Source: CALARM01 sp036746235
GTDB taxonomy: Bacteria > Vulcanimicrobiota > SpSt-956 > JAKJGF01
Direction of reading: 5' to 3'
Length of the DNA stretch: 64,000 nucleotides
Assembly (NCBI GenBank): GCA_036746235.1
Contig: DAIOEN010000010.1
Span: forward strand, 1 to 64,000
The notes beneath the pieces were generated by a model. The model was not told the DNA's origin, searched no databases, and saw nothing but the letters and a program-made list of their open reading frames with translations. Positions within the stretch are counted from its first letter, which is position 1. Every line of letters starts with the position of its first letter. The translations under genes were made by a program, and so were the position numbers. This document shows, one piece after another, positions 1-8,324 of this stretch.

Positions 1-916
1 AATCTACAGAAGCAGGATAAAGGGCTGCTTTTATGGAAGGCAATCCGGGATTTGCTATAGGCCCGGGAGGAAGACCTTTATATTTATAGGTATTATAAGG
101 ACTGTCTATTTCTAAATCTTTATATAAAAGAATCTCTTTTGGTTTATCAAATAAAAACTGTATCGTCGCATCACACTCAAGAAGCATATCCAGTTTAATT
201 CTATTGTAATATACTGCAGATACAAGTGGTCTTTCATCTTCAATCCTTGCCTCTCTCTCTACAAGTGAGGCAAGAACTATTATCTTATAAAAGGACAGTC
301 CTCTTTTCTTTGCAATCTGCTCTATATTTGAAGGAACAACCTCTTCAAAACGTTTTACCATCTTTTCAATTATTTCCCGGGAGGTACTATCTTTATAAAC
401 AGAATAAGTGTCAGGAAAGAGGAAGCCTTCCAGTGAATGTCCTTTCAGAAGATGAGAATATTTAAAATTTATACCTTTACCGGTTTTAACTGTGTCTAAA
501 AATTCCTGTTCATCAATAGAACCCTTTTCTTTCAAAAGCCGTGCAATCTGTCTGGAAGTAAAACCTTCCGGCACTGTAAAATCATAGGTTTTTGCTGCCT
601 GTCCCTTTTTAAGATTCTCAATTATCTCCATCATAGACATACCGGTATTAAGGGTATAATCACCTGCCTGAAGCATATCACCTGTCTTCGTGTGTTTTAC
701 GACCAGTTTAAATATAAAACTGCTCTTTACAATATCTTTATCTTCAAGCACTGTAGCAATATCACCGGTAGAACTCCCCTGGGCTATAGAAACAGCTACA
801 TCCTGTCCGTTCTTTCTGGAAGAAAATATCTGAAGATAGTTCAATACAGATCCTGCCACTAAAAGTAACAGAACTATAACAAGAATTACATTAAATAAAC
901 GAAATAAAAATTTCAC
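1..916 (-). CDS. mltG: Endolytic murein transglycosylase MltG (YceG family), 3' end cut by window edge
   Basis: Membrane-anchored lytic transglycosylase that cleaves nascent peptidoglycan strands in the periplasm. The protein starts at a GTG (914-916) preceded by an AAGGGGG Shine-Dalgarno and opens with MKFLFRLF followed by a single hydrophobic anchor (VILVIVLLLLVAGSVL). Downstream the family signatures are clear: LASLVEREA with the catalytic glutamate, YNTYKYKGLPPGPIANPGLP and SIKAALYPASVD. Only the last few residues are missing at base 1. A heptamer repeat array lies just upstream of the start. The identification rests on these motifs and I am confident of it. Confidence 0.93.
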   Translation of the reverse strand, partial: MKFLFRLFNVILVIVLLLLVAGSVLNYLQIFSSRKNGQDVAVSIAQGSSTGDIATVLEDKDIVKSSFIFKLVVKHTKTGDMLQAGDYTLNTGMSMMEIIENLKKGQAAKTYDFTVPEGFTSRQIARLLKEKGSIDEQEFLDTVKTGKGINFKYSHLLKGHSLEGFLFPDTYSVYKDSTSREIIEKMVKRFEEVVPSNIEQIAKKRGLSFYKIIVLASLVEREARIEDERPLVSAVYYNRIKLDMLLECDATIQFLFDKPKEILLYKDLEIDSPYNTYKYKGLPPGPIANPGLPSIKAALYPASVD

Positions 917-929
917 GTAGTACCCCCTT

Positions 930-1062
930 ATATCAGTGAGCAGTTATCAGTAAACAGTTATCAGTGTTCCCCTACCAGTTATCATGTCTATTTACTTATA
1001 TAAATTACCGGTCACTGCTCACTGGTCACTGGTCACTGGTCACTGGTCACTGGTCACTGGTC
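930..1062. repeat. Heptamer array, CAGT/TCACTGG family
   Basis: Degenerate CAGTGAG/CAGTTAT units (930-980) are followed by near-perfect tandem TCACTGG heptamers (about 1011-1062). The array begins 14 bp upstream of the mltG start, and its far end runs into the 3' end of the glycosyltransferase gene, whose last residues (RPVTSDQ) are encoded by the repeat. Confidence 0.9.
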
Positions 1063-2557
1063 TTACCAGTTCTTCAAGAAAAACTTTTCTTAATAAATCC
1101 GGATTTTTTTCACTACATGTTTCAAAATCATCTCTGGCTTTTTTTACTGAGCCTGTTCTGAACAGACAGATTCCTCTTCTGAGATAAACCTCCGGATCTG
1201 CCGGAAGTTGTTCTTTTATGTAACTATTGTAATAATTTATTGCTTTATGGTTATCTCCTGCCTCATCAAAAGCTCTGGCTGTGTCTAAAAGTAAATCCCT
1301 GTTACCGGTGTTATATAAATAAACATTTTCAAGAGTATTTGCAGCAAGATTAAGCCTTCCTGTTTTCCTGTATATATTATAAAGCTCCCTGGCAAGGTCA
1401 ACCTTTGTGACTTCCTGTTCGTGGGCTGACTTAAAATATTTCTCCGTATTTTCCAGATCATCCATCTCTTTATAAAGATAGGCAAGACATATCATTAAAG
1501 GAGGATAAAAAGGTTTTATTGATAAAGATTTCAGGAAAGCTCCCACTGCATCTTTTATCTGCTTTAATCTCACATAGGAAAGACCTATTTCAGACCAGGC
1601 TCTCCATGTCCCTTTAGATCTATCCTGGAAAAAAAGAAATTTCTCATGGTTTTTTATGGCATGTTCGAACATAGTAATAGCATTCCTGCACTCACCGAGA
1701 TTTCTCATAGCTTCCCCAAGATTAAAAGAGGCTTCTGCCATATGAGAATCTTTAGAAAGAGCCAGTTCTGCCATTTTTTTTGCTTCATTGTAACGACCAA
1801 GTTTATTTAAAATACCTGCATAAGTAGAAAAAAGACACGGAGAGTAACAAAAACCGGAAGAACTATATTTTATGGCACAATCCAGATATTTAATCGCTTC
1901 ATCATATCTGCCGAGAGACACATATTGTAAAGCTATAAAAAAATAAATGTAAGGCTCCTTCGGATTTCTCTTTAAATTTCTGAGATATATATTCAAATCT
2001 CTCTTATATTTTTCTTTTACCGGATGAAAGACGTCTATAAAGCCATAATGCCATATTCTGACAGAAGAATTTATTTCTTTAAAATTAAGCTTCATATCAT
2101 TACATATAATTTTTTCCTGCACCATTCCTTTAAACCTGAGGGAAGGGTGATTGGGAAACAATCTGAGTACAGGCATTAAGCGAAAATCAGGCGTCACATC
2201 TTTATTCAGATAACTGAACTGTTCAAAATTAAATCCCACAAAATCATTTCTGTCAATTAATTCCCTTACTTTATATTTCATGGGACTATCTATAAATTCA
2301 TCTGCATCCAGGACAAGTATCCATTTACCATTACATTTTTTCAGAGAAAAATTTCTTGCAGCAGAAAAATTCTCGTTCCATTTGTAATGATACACAGATG
2401 CATTGAACTGTTCTGCCACTTCGACAGTCTTATCGGTAGAGCCTGTATCTACAATGACAATTTCATCTACAATGTCACAAACCTGGTAGAGACACGTATA
2501 AAGATTGTATTGCTCATTTTTTACTATCATTGCAAGACTTAAAGTCGGCTCAGGCAT
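1040..2557 (-). CDS. Family 2 glycosyltransferase with C-terminal TPR repeats
   Basis: Predicted cytoplasmic GT-A glycosyltransferase (505 aa) that would transfer a sugar from a nucleotide-sugar donor; acceptor unknown. Residues 6-90 hold the GT2 core (SLAMIVKNE, IVIVDTGSTDKTVE, then the metal-binding D84-A-D86 in LVLDADEF). TPR helices fill roughly residues 200-490. I chose the ATG at 2557 because AGGAGG precedes it and the frame upstream is only repeat-derived sequence (THHASRVTHYD). The adjacent gene is a paralogue with the same architecture, so they are probably a tandem duplication for envelope glycan or protein glycosylation. The extreme C-terminus is read from a heptamer repeat and may not be ancestral. 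Confidence 0.88.
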   Translation of the reverse strand: MPEPTLSLAMIVKNEQYNLYTCLYQVCDIVDEIVIVDTGSTDKTVEVAEQFNASVYHYKWNENFSAARNFSLKKCNGKWILVLDADEFIDSPMKYKVRELIDRNDFVGFNFEQFSYLNKDVTPDFRLMPVLRLFPNHPSLRFKGMVQEKIICNDMKLNFKEINSSVRIWHYGFIDVFHPVKEKYKRDLNIYLRNLKRNPKEPYIYFFIALQYVSLGRYDEAIKYLDCAIKYSSSGFCYSPCLFSTYAGILNKLGRYNEAKKMAELALSKDSHMAEASFNLGEAMRNLGECRNAITMFEHAIKNHEKFLFFQDRSKGTWRAWSEIGLSYVRLKQIKDAVGAFLKSLSIKPFYPPLMICLAYLYKEMDDLENTEKYFKSAHEQEVTKVDLARELYNIYRKTGRLNLAANTLENVYLYNTGNRDLLLDTARAFDEAGDNHKAINYYNSYIKEQLPADPEVYLRRGICLFRTGSVKKARDDFETCSEKNPDLLRKVFLEELVRPVTSDQ

Positions 2558-2577
2558 TTTATAGAAACCTCCTGTTA

Positions 2578-2697
2578 TATCGTAATGCGTGACACGTGAT
2601 GCGTGATGCGTAATGTATGATTTCACCGGTACCGGGTGAATACGGTTCACCCCTGCTATTTGCGACTCACCCTTCACTTTTCACTTTTCACTACTCA
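2578..2697. repeat. Composite intergenic heptamer array
   Basis: GTGATGC/GTAATGC heptamers (2578-2620), then an imperfect GGGTGAA...TTCACCC inverted repeat flanked by CACCGGTACC (2627-2660), then TTTTCAC heptamers (2667-2697). The array starts 20 bp upstream of the downstream gene's start. The stop codon of the upstream gene abuts it. Confidence 0.85.
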
Positions 2698-4200
2698 CTA
2701 AACAAAATCATACAGAGTAAAACCTTTCAATAAATCACGATCAAGTTCATAAGCTTTTTTCAGATCCTTTCTGGCTTTCCTGGATGAGCCAAGATACCAG
2801 TAACATCTGGCTCTATAAAAATAAACTTTGCTATCTTTTTCATCCAGCACAAGAGTCTGTGTATAATAATGAACTGCCATAGTGTAATCGCCTGAATAAT
2901 CATATCTCTGTGCAAGTTCAAAGAAGAGATCTTTACTGGACGGATAATAATCAAGCATTTCTTCAATCAATGAAATGGCTCTTGAAGGGGCTCCAAGTTT
3001 ATCGTATAAGTCTATAAGATCATAACATATATCAAGTCTTTTTGGTGCCATTAATCGAGCTTTTTCAAAATAATCACGGCTATGATCATAAAATTTTAAT
3101 TTACGATAACAGTGAGCGGCATTTATAAGTAGTTTATCTGAATCCGGAAACATAGTCAGGCCATTATTGAAATGTTTCAATGCTTCAGACGGTTTATCTT
3201 CTTCAAGATAAATCAAACCTAATTCGCAGCAGGCTTTCCACCCTCCTGTCCCTCTATCCATAACTGCAAACTGATTACTGGAAGCAGAGGAAATAGCCAT
3301 ATTAAAAGCAGATTTAGCTTCTTCATTATGCTTCAGTCCAACGCAGGCTTTCCCCAGGTTAAAATATGCTTCATAAAACAGAGGGGAACGTTCAATACCT
3401 TTCAATGCCTGTTCTTTAGCTTCTTCATATCTGCCAAGTCTGCAGAGAGCTGCGGCACAGAGGGAATAACTCGAAGGCAGATATACACTCTCTCCCGGAT
3501 AATCACATGTTTCCTGGGCAGTTTTAAATGATTTTATACAATCTTCCAGACGATTCTGAACATAATAAGATACACCGATATTATAATAATTAAAAGGGTT
3601 TTTCGGATCTTTCTCTATCGATTTAAGAAGGAGATTTATATTTCTCTCACCTTTATTTCTTTCTTTATGAAGACTGTCAGTATAGCCATGGTGATAAATA
3701 ATTGCATTACAAACGATTCTCTTCAGTTCGCCGTCTTTCTTTGAATATATCTCTTCATGAATAAGATTTTTGTAACGCACATCTTCTCTGTTAGGGAAAA
3801 GTCTTATAATTCTGACTTCTGCAGAATTACCGGGATCGTTACTTTTGTCCAAATAATTTATAACCTTAAAAAAATAAGCTGTTCCGTTATCTGCTTCTGT
3901 GAGGCTTTTTTTTATTTCACCAATAGTAGTTCTGTCTAATTCTTCATCTGCATCAAGAATAAGTATCCAGTCTCCAGTAGCCTTATCAATGGAAAAATTC
4001 CTTGCAGCAGAAAAATCATCACACCACTGGAAATAATATACTTTTGCTCCGAATTCTCTGGCTATATCAACAGTTTTATCAGTAGATCCCGTATCAACAA
4101 GAATAATTTCTTTCACAAGTCCTGTGACACTGTTCAGACATGATCTGAGAAATTTCTCTTCATTTCTCGCTATCATACAGAGACTTATAGAAGGAACCAT
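2698..4200 (-). CDS. Family 2 glycosyltransferase with C-terminal TPR repeats (paralogue)
   Basis: A 500-aa paralogue of the neighbouring gene. The GT2 domain (1 to about 200) shows SLCMIARNEE, IILVDTGSTDKTVD and the D83-A-D85 metal-binding motif in LILDADEE. Sequential TPR units follow (for example NPFNYYNIGVSYYVQNRLED) to the C-terminus. The start is set at the ATG at 4200 with GGAAAGG just upstream. The longer frame to 4338 translates the heptamer array and is not credible. Donor and acceptor are not predictable; a cytoplasmic role in surface glycan assembly or protein modification is inferred. Confidence 0.88.
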   Translation of the reverse strand: MVPSISLCMIARNEEKFLRSCLNSVTGLVKEIILVDTGSTDKTVDIAREFGAKVYYFQWCDDFSAARNFSIDKATGDWILILDADEELDRTTIGEIKKSLTEADNGTAYFFKVINYLDKSNDPGNSAEVRIIRLFPNREDVRYKNLIHEEIYSKKDGELKRIVCNAIIYHHGYTDSLHKERNKGERNINLLLKSIEKDPKNPFNYYNIGVSYYVQNRLEDCIKSFKTAQETCDYPGESVYLPSSYSLCAAALCRLGRYEEAKEQALKGIERSPLFYEAYFNLGKACVGLKHNEEAKSAFNMAISSASSNQFAVMDRGTGGWKACCELGLIYLEEDKPSEALKHFNNGLTMFPDSDKLLINAAHCYRKLKFYDHSRDYFEKARLMAPKRLDICYDLIDLYDKLGAPSRAISLIEEMLDYYPSSKDLFFELAQRYDYSGDYTMAVHYYTQTLVLDEKDSKVYFYRARCYWYLGSSRKARKDLKKAYELDRDLLKGFTLYDFV

Positions 4201-4216
4201 AGGAAACCTTTCCAAT

Positions 4217-4248
4217 CGTGACGCGTGACGCGTGACGCGTGACGCGAG
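4217..4248. repeat. GTGACGC heptamer array
   Basis: About four tandem GTGACGC units ending in CGAGG, 17 bp upstream of the glycosyltransferase start at 4200. Confidence 0.92.
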
Positions 4249-4371
4249 GTTACACATGAGGTTATGTATGAATTTACTTTCAACATATATCCTGTAATTC
4301 CTTCTGGTAATCCCATAAATCCTATAAATCCTGGTCAAAAATGAAAATTCCTATAACTTTAAAAATTAAAG

Positions 4372-4409
4372 AAAAATAAAACAGGGGTTTCTCTAAAACC
4401 CCTGTTTTA
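4372..4409 (-). terminator. Rho-independent terminator
   Basis: A perfect 10-bp stem (4381-4390 with 4396-4405, loop CTCTA) is followed on the minus strand by a T-rich tail (TTTTATTTTTC). It lies 25 bp past the stop codon of the low-complexity gene at 4434-5276, whose transcript it would end. Confidence 0.85.
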
Positions 4410-4433
4410 ACTCTTACAGAAAACTACTGGCTA

Positions 4434-5276
4434 CTAGAAACCCATGCCTGGCATCTGCATACCGGGCATCTGCTGTCCCATACCCTGAACCTGCTGTCCC
4501 ATACCAAGACCTGGATTCATACCGGCCATCTGTCCGCCACCCTGGCTCATCTGAAGTGACTGCTGACCAATCTGCTGGGAAAGCTGAACCTTCTGAGAGG
4601 TCTTGGGAGGCATATTTCCTCCCTGTCCCTGAACCATCTGAAGCTGCTGTAATGAGGTCTGAAGCATCTGAGGATTCTGTGAAGCCTGGGCTCTTGGAGG
4701 CTGCATAGCCTGTACCTGCTGGCCACCCTGCTGCTGACCCTGCTGGCCCTGCTGGTTAAGATATTGATCTACCTGCTGAGGATTTACACCGCTGAGCTGT
4801 AACACCTGATTTGCAATCTGCTCTGCCTGCTGGGCTGCCTGTGCATCCTGTGCCTGATTGGCTTTACCGGCTTCCTGAGGTTTCTCGCCGCCGCCGCCTT
4901 CTCCACCGCCGCCGCCGGCTTCTTCAGGTTTCTTTTCTTCTTCTCCTTCTTTTGCTTTCATAAGATCTTCAAGGGCTTTCTTTATTTCATCCAGTTTCTG
5001 ATCTGTACTTGCATTTGCTCCTGATGCATCAGCGCCGGAAGCATCTTTTGTCTTTGCATCGTCACTGACTTCAGCTTTATCTTTAACTTTTTCATCAGGT
5101 TTTGTTTCATCGGCTTTTTTAGGATCTTTAGTCTCCTTTGTATCTTTCGCGTCTTTTGTCGCTTCTGTCTTTTTAGTATCTTTCTTAGCCTCCGTATGTT
5201 TCGGGGCCTGAGTCTTCTTTGCTGTTGATGTCTTTGTTGTTGATGGTTTACTTGTGCTTGAACCTATTTTACCCAT
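4434..5276 (-). CDS. Low-complexity, predicted disordered protein (MGKIG...GMGF family), copy 1
   Basis: Unknown function, 280 aa. It has a K/S/T/D/E-rich N-terminal half, a short helical stretch around DQKLDEIKKALEDLMKA, a glycine-rich linker, and a Q/M/G-rich C-terminal half ending PGMGF. There is no signal peptide or membrane segment, so a cytoplasmic location is likely. It shares termini (MGKIG start, MGF end), the KLDEI-KAL helix and overall layout with the next gene, so the two are paralogues. A good terminator follows. The composition resembles prion-like or scaffold-forming proteins, but that is only an analogy. Confidence 0.8.
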   Translation of the reverse strand: MGKIGSSTSKPSTTKTSTAKKTQAPKHTEAKKDTKKTEATKDAKDTKETKDPKKADETKPDEKVKDKAEVSDDAKTKDASGADASGANASTDQKLDEIKKALEDLMKAKEGEEEKKPEEAGGGGGEGGGGEKPQEAGKANQAQDAQAAQQAEQIANQVLQLSGVNPQQVDQYLNQQGQQGQQQGGQQVQAMQPPRAQASQNPQMLQTSLQQLQMVQGQGGNMPPKTSQKVQLSQQIGQQSLQMSQGGGQMAGMNPGLGMGQQVQGMGQQMPGMQMPGMGF

Positions 5277-5342
5277 TAATAAACACTCCTTTCAATTTTT
5301 CGAACTGATGTTATAATCAGGGGATATCCCTGTTTTTTTATG

Positions 5343-6401
5343 TTAAAATCCCATTCCCATAGGATTTCCACCCATCATATTTCCCATACCGGGAACTACC
5401 TGGCCCGGTTGCATACCCTGCATACCCTGCATACCCTGCGGCTGTCCCATTCCTCCTCCGCCTGCCTGCTGTGCCATCTGTAATTTCTGTTTTAACTGTG
5501 GTGTCTGAGGCTGCCATCCCTGTCCCTGGGCAGACTGTAAATCTGTCTGTAACTGCTGTTTGGCCTGAACAATATTACCTCCGCCCATTCCCTGCATTCC
5601 GCCCATGCCAGGCTGCTGCATACCTCCGCCCATTCCCTGCATACCTCCGCCCATTCCCTGCATACCTCCGACTCCCTGAACTGCCTGTCCCGGCTGCATT
5701 CCTCCGCCCATCATATTATTCATACCATTCATACCCTGCATACCCGGTATCATACCGCCCATACCTGCTGCCTGAAGTACTCTATCACAATCGGCATTAA
5801 TTACCATATCCCAGTCCTGTTTACCCTGATTGGGATTATTCTGAGCGCCCTGGGCGCCACCGGCCTGAGGAGCTCCACCACCGGCACCGGCTTCTTTACC
5901 TTTTTCTCCGCCGCCGCCTTCGCCGCCGCCGCCGCCACATTTTCCGCCGCCTTCGCCGCCTGCTTCCTTGGCTTTATCTTCTTTACCGGCATCCTGGAGA
6001 GCTTTCAGGATATCATCCAGTTTCTTGTCATCAATGCCTGATGCCTGGCCTGCACTGGCATCTGCTCCTGTTGTATTTGCTCCTGAAACATTGGCACCTG
6101 AAGTATTTGCTCCCGAAGTTTCACCTGGTTTTACTTCTGAGCCTTCTTTCCCTTCTTTTCCTTCTTTTATCTCTTTTTTAGCATCATCAGAAAGCTTCGT
6201 CTGTTCACCTTTCTTTGCTTCTTTTCCTTCTTTAGTCTTTTCTGCTGATTTAGTTTTCTCTGCTGATTTAGTTTTCTCTGCTGATTTAGTTTTTTCCGAT
6301 GTTTTAGGTTTCTGAGTTTTTGATGTCTGAGATTTTTTTGAAGAAGAAGATTTCGCTCTACTGGCTGAACTTGATGATTTACTTCCGCCTATTTTCCCCA
6401 T
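5343..6401 (-). CDS. Low-complexity, predicted disordered protein (MGKIG...GMGF family), copy 2
   Basis: A 352-aa paralogue of the previous gene. It has an S/K-rich N-terminus, four tandem SAEKTK-like units (about residues 38-58), SGANxSGAN pentapeptide-like repeats (about 95-115), a short helix (DDKKLDDILKALQDAG), a glycine-rich segment containing one CGGGGG, and a long M/G/Q/P tract with GMQGM repeats ending PMGMGF. A heptad-spaced helix plus sticky M/Q/G tail suggests self-association, which I infer only. ATG start; the upstream spacer to 6537 is very AT-rich. No recognisable family. Confidence 0.8.
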   Translation of the reverse strand: MGKIGGSKSSSSASRAKSSSSKKSQTSKTQKPKTSEKTKSAEKTKSAEKTKSAEKTKEGKEAKKGEQTKLSDDAKKEIKEGKEGKEGSEVKPGETSGANTSGANVSGANTTGADASAGQASGIDDKKLDDILKALQDAGKEDKAKEAGGEGGGKCGGGGGEGGGGEKGKEAGAGGGAPQAGGAQGAQNNPNQGKQDWDMVINADCDRVLQAAGMGGMIPGMQGMNGMNNMMGGGMQPGQAVQGVGGMQGMGGGMQGMGGGMQQPGMGGMQGMGGGNIVQAKQQLQTDLQSAQGQGWQPQTPQLKQKLQMAQQAGGGGMGQPQGMQGMQGMQPGQVVPGMGNMMGGNPMGMGF

Positions 6402-6537
6402 TAAAGAACACTCTCCTTATTTATTTATTATCCTTTATAAAAATAGCTGTTGTTAAAATATCGCTTTTCCACTTGTTAATTATTATCACTACATTATATA
6501 AAAATGTAAAGAGAATTTTATGATATATTTTTTTATT

Positions 6538-8304
6538 TTATTTTACTTCCACGAAACAATATATATAACCATTACTGGATGTAACAAAAAGAAGAGTTTT
6601 ATATTCAGGCGAAATATTAAAATATTTAACACTCCATAAAAGCCCTGTTAAATCAAAACTGTATGTTTCAATAAAACCGTAATCATTCAATATATATATT
6701 TTATTGTCATAAATATTAAATGATTTTTCTTTAAAATCGGGGAAAGGAAATTTCATATTATGAATAGTTTTGCCGGATAAAACTACAGGAGACGATCTGA
6801 CAGGACTGCCTGTGGAAAAATTCCATACCATCTGACCGTTCTGTAATTTCAAAACAAAAATCTCTCCCTTACTGCTAGAGGCATATACTCTGTCCTTAAA
6901 TATTACAGGGTAACCCGCCATAGACCAGTTATCGCCCAGACAGGTCTGCCATAAAATTTTGCCTTTTCTGTCAAAACAAAATATAAAATCAGATGAAGCA
7001 GAAGCTATAATTTTATCGCCTTTTATTACGGGAGTGGAATAGTAAAGAGAAGAAAGTTTTCTCTTGCATACTTCAGTGCCTTTAATTATATCAATAGAAC
7101 AAAAAGAACCGCCGGAAAAAAAATAGACTGTGCCAGTATCATCATCAAGAGCCATACCATTTATAATGCCATAAGATAACATCCATGTAATATTACCGGC
7201 CATATCCAGACAATAAACGCTTCCATCCATAGAGGCGAATATTAAAAGCTCATAAGCCGTAGAAATTACAGGACTAATTCTGATACCGGACTCTGAAGTA
7301 AAAGTCCACAGAACACTTCCTTTCATGGCATCGATGGCCCCCAAAAAACCGGTTCCGTCACAGCATATCCCGCCGATAAAAATTATCTTCCCATCAGGCG
7401 ACATAACAGGGGAAAAAGTATCTGAAAGAGAGATTTCGTTAAATTTCCACAGGAGGTTTCCCTTTAAAGTACCAAGGCAGTAAAGAGAGCCATCACAGGA
7501 AGAAAAATAAACTTTCCCTTTTCTGACCGTTGGGTCTGTAAAAACAGGTTTCATGCCACCGGTATCAAAAGACCAGACCAGAGTTCCTGACTCACTGATT
7601 GCTAAAAGGTGCCCGAAATCACTACCGAGAAAAATTTTTTTTTCTGAAAATACGGGAGAAGGTGCCGGAATCCTGTTATATATGCCTGAAGTAACGGCCC
7701 CTGCCTGCCAGCACATGGAATAAAGTTCTGACTTATCAGGGCAAGATGGTTTCAGGGACAGTTCTTTTACAGTAAAAATATAGTGAAGTGGTATATTTAA
7801 TTTCTCAAGACTTGTAACACCTTTACTCTCAAAATTTAGTATAGAAAGAAAGGCAACTGTAATACATCTTTCTTCAGAGAGAAGTTTTATGGCTTCCAGT
7901 GCAGAATCTCCGGAATTGATGGCATCATCAACTATAACAACAGTAGAATTTTTCTTCAAAGGCCCTTCTATCTGCCTCTGAAGACCGTTTACTTTCGGTT
8001 TTTTCCTTATATAAAGCCCCTTCAGAGGAGAACCTTTGAGATGGCTCAGGAGAACTATCTGGGAAGCAATAAATCCTCCTGTTATGGCGAGTCCTGCCAC
8101 ATAGTCAGGTTTATAGACTTCTATCCATTCCATGAAAATTTCTGCTATTATATTGGAATAATAAGGGTTCAATATGTCTTCTCTCATATCAATAGTCCAG
8201 CCTGCAGGTCTTCCGGAGCCTCGAAGGAGCCCCTGATTCCATTTAATACTGTTATTTAATATTCTTTCATAAAGTATTTTTTTATTTTTTTCCAGATCAA
8301 ACAT
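6538..8304 (-). CDS. Phosphoribosyltransferase-like domain fused to PQQ-like beta-propeller, copy 1
   Basis: 588 aa. Residues 1 to about 190 resemble orotate phosphoribosyltransferase: PAGWTIDMRE near the substrate region, YIRKKPKVNGLQRQIEGPL over the flexible loop, and a PRPP-binding loop VVIVDDAINSGDSAL (about 122-136) with the acidic pair D126-D127. From about residue 210 there are repeated blades of the PQQ/YncE type (GSLYCLGTLKGNLLWKF, GSVYCLDMAGNITW), probably a complete propeller. No signal peptide, so the propeller is cytoplasmic, which is unusual for PQQ enzymes; it is more likely a ligand or protein scaffold. Paired with a paralogue 20 bp upstream. Substrate unknown. Confidence 0.82.
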   Translation of the reverse strand: MFDLEKNKKILYERILNNSIKWNQGLLRGSGRPAGWTIDMREDILNPYYSNIIAEIFMEWIEVYKPDYVAGLAITGGFIASQIVLLSHLKGSPLKGLYIRKKPKVNGLQRQIEGPLKKNSTVVIVDDAINSGDSALEAIKLLSEERCITVAFLSILNFESKGVTSLEKLNIPLHYIFTVKELSLKPSCPDKSELYSMCWQAGAVTSGIYNRIPAPSPVFSEKKIFLGSDFGHLLAISESGTLVWSFDTGGMKPVFTDPTVRKGKVYFSSCDGSLYCLGTLKGNLLWKFNEISLSDTFSPVMSPDGKIIFIGGICCDGTGFLGAIDAMKGSVLWTFTSESGIRISPVISTAYELLIFASMDGSVYCLDMAGNITWMLSYGIINGMALDDDTGTVYFFSGGSFCSIDIIKGTEVCKRKLSSLYYSTPVIKGDKIIASASSDFIFCFDRKGKILWQTCLGDNWSMAGYPVIFKDRVYASSSKGEIFVLKLQNGQMVWNFSTGSPVRSSPVVLSGKTIHNMKFPFPDFKEKSFNIYDNKIYILNDYGFIETYSFDLTGLLWSVKYFNISPEYKTLLFVTSSNGYIYCFVEVK

Positions 8305-8324
8305 GGTAAATCTCCTGTATCTTT

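Noticed and set aside
2558..4338. Upstream extensions of the glycosyltransferase genes
   Set aside because: The extra N-terminal residues translate heptamer arrays and lack ribosome sites; ATGs with strong sites lie further in.
5318..5340. CAGGGGATATCCCTG hairpin with T-run as a terminator
   Set aside because: The T-run is on the plus strand, but the neighbouring genes are minus strand, so it is not in the right orientation for them.
5471..6315. Plus-strand open frames opposite the low-complexity gene
   Set aside because: They mirror the biased codons of the minus-strand gene and have no ribosome site.
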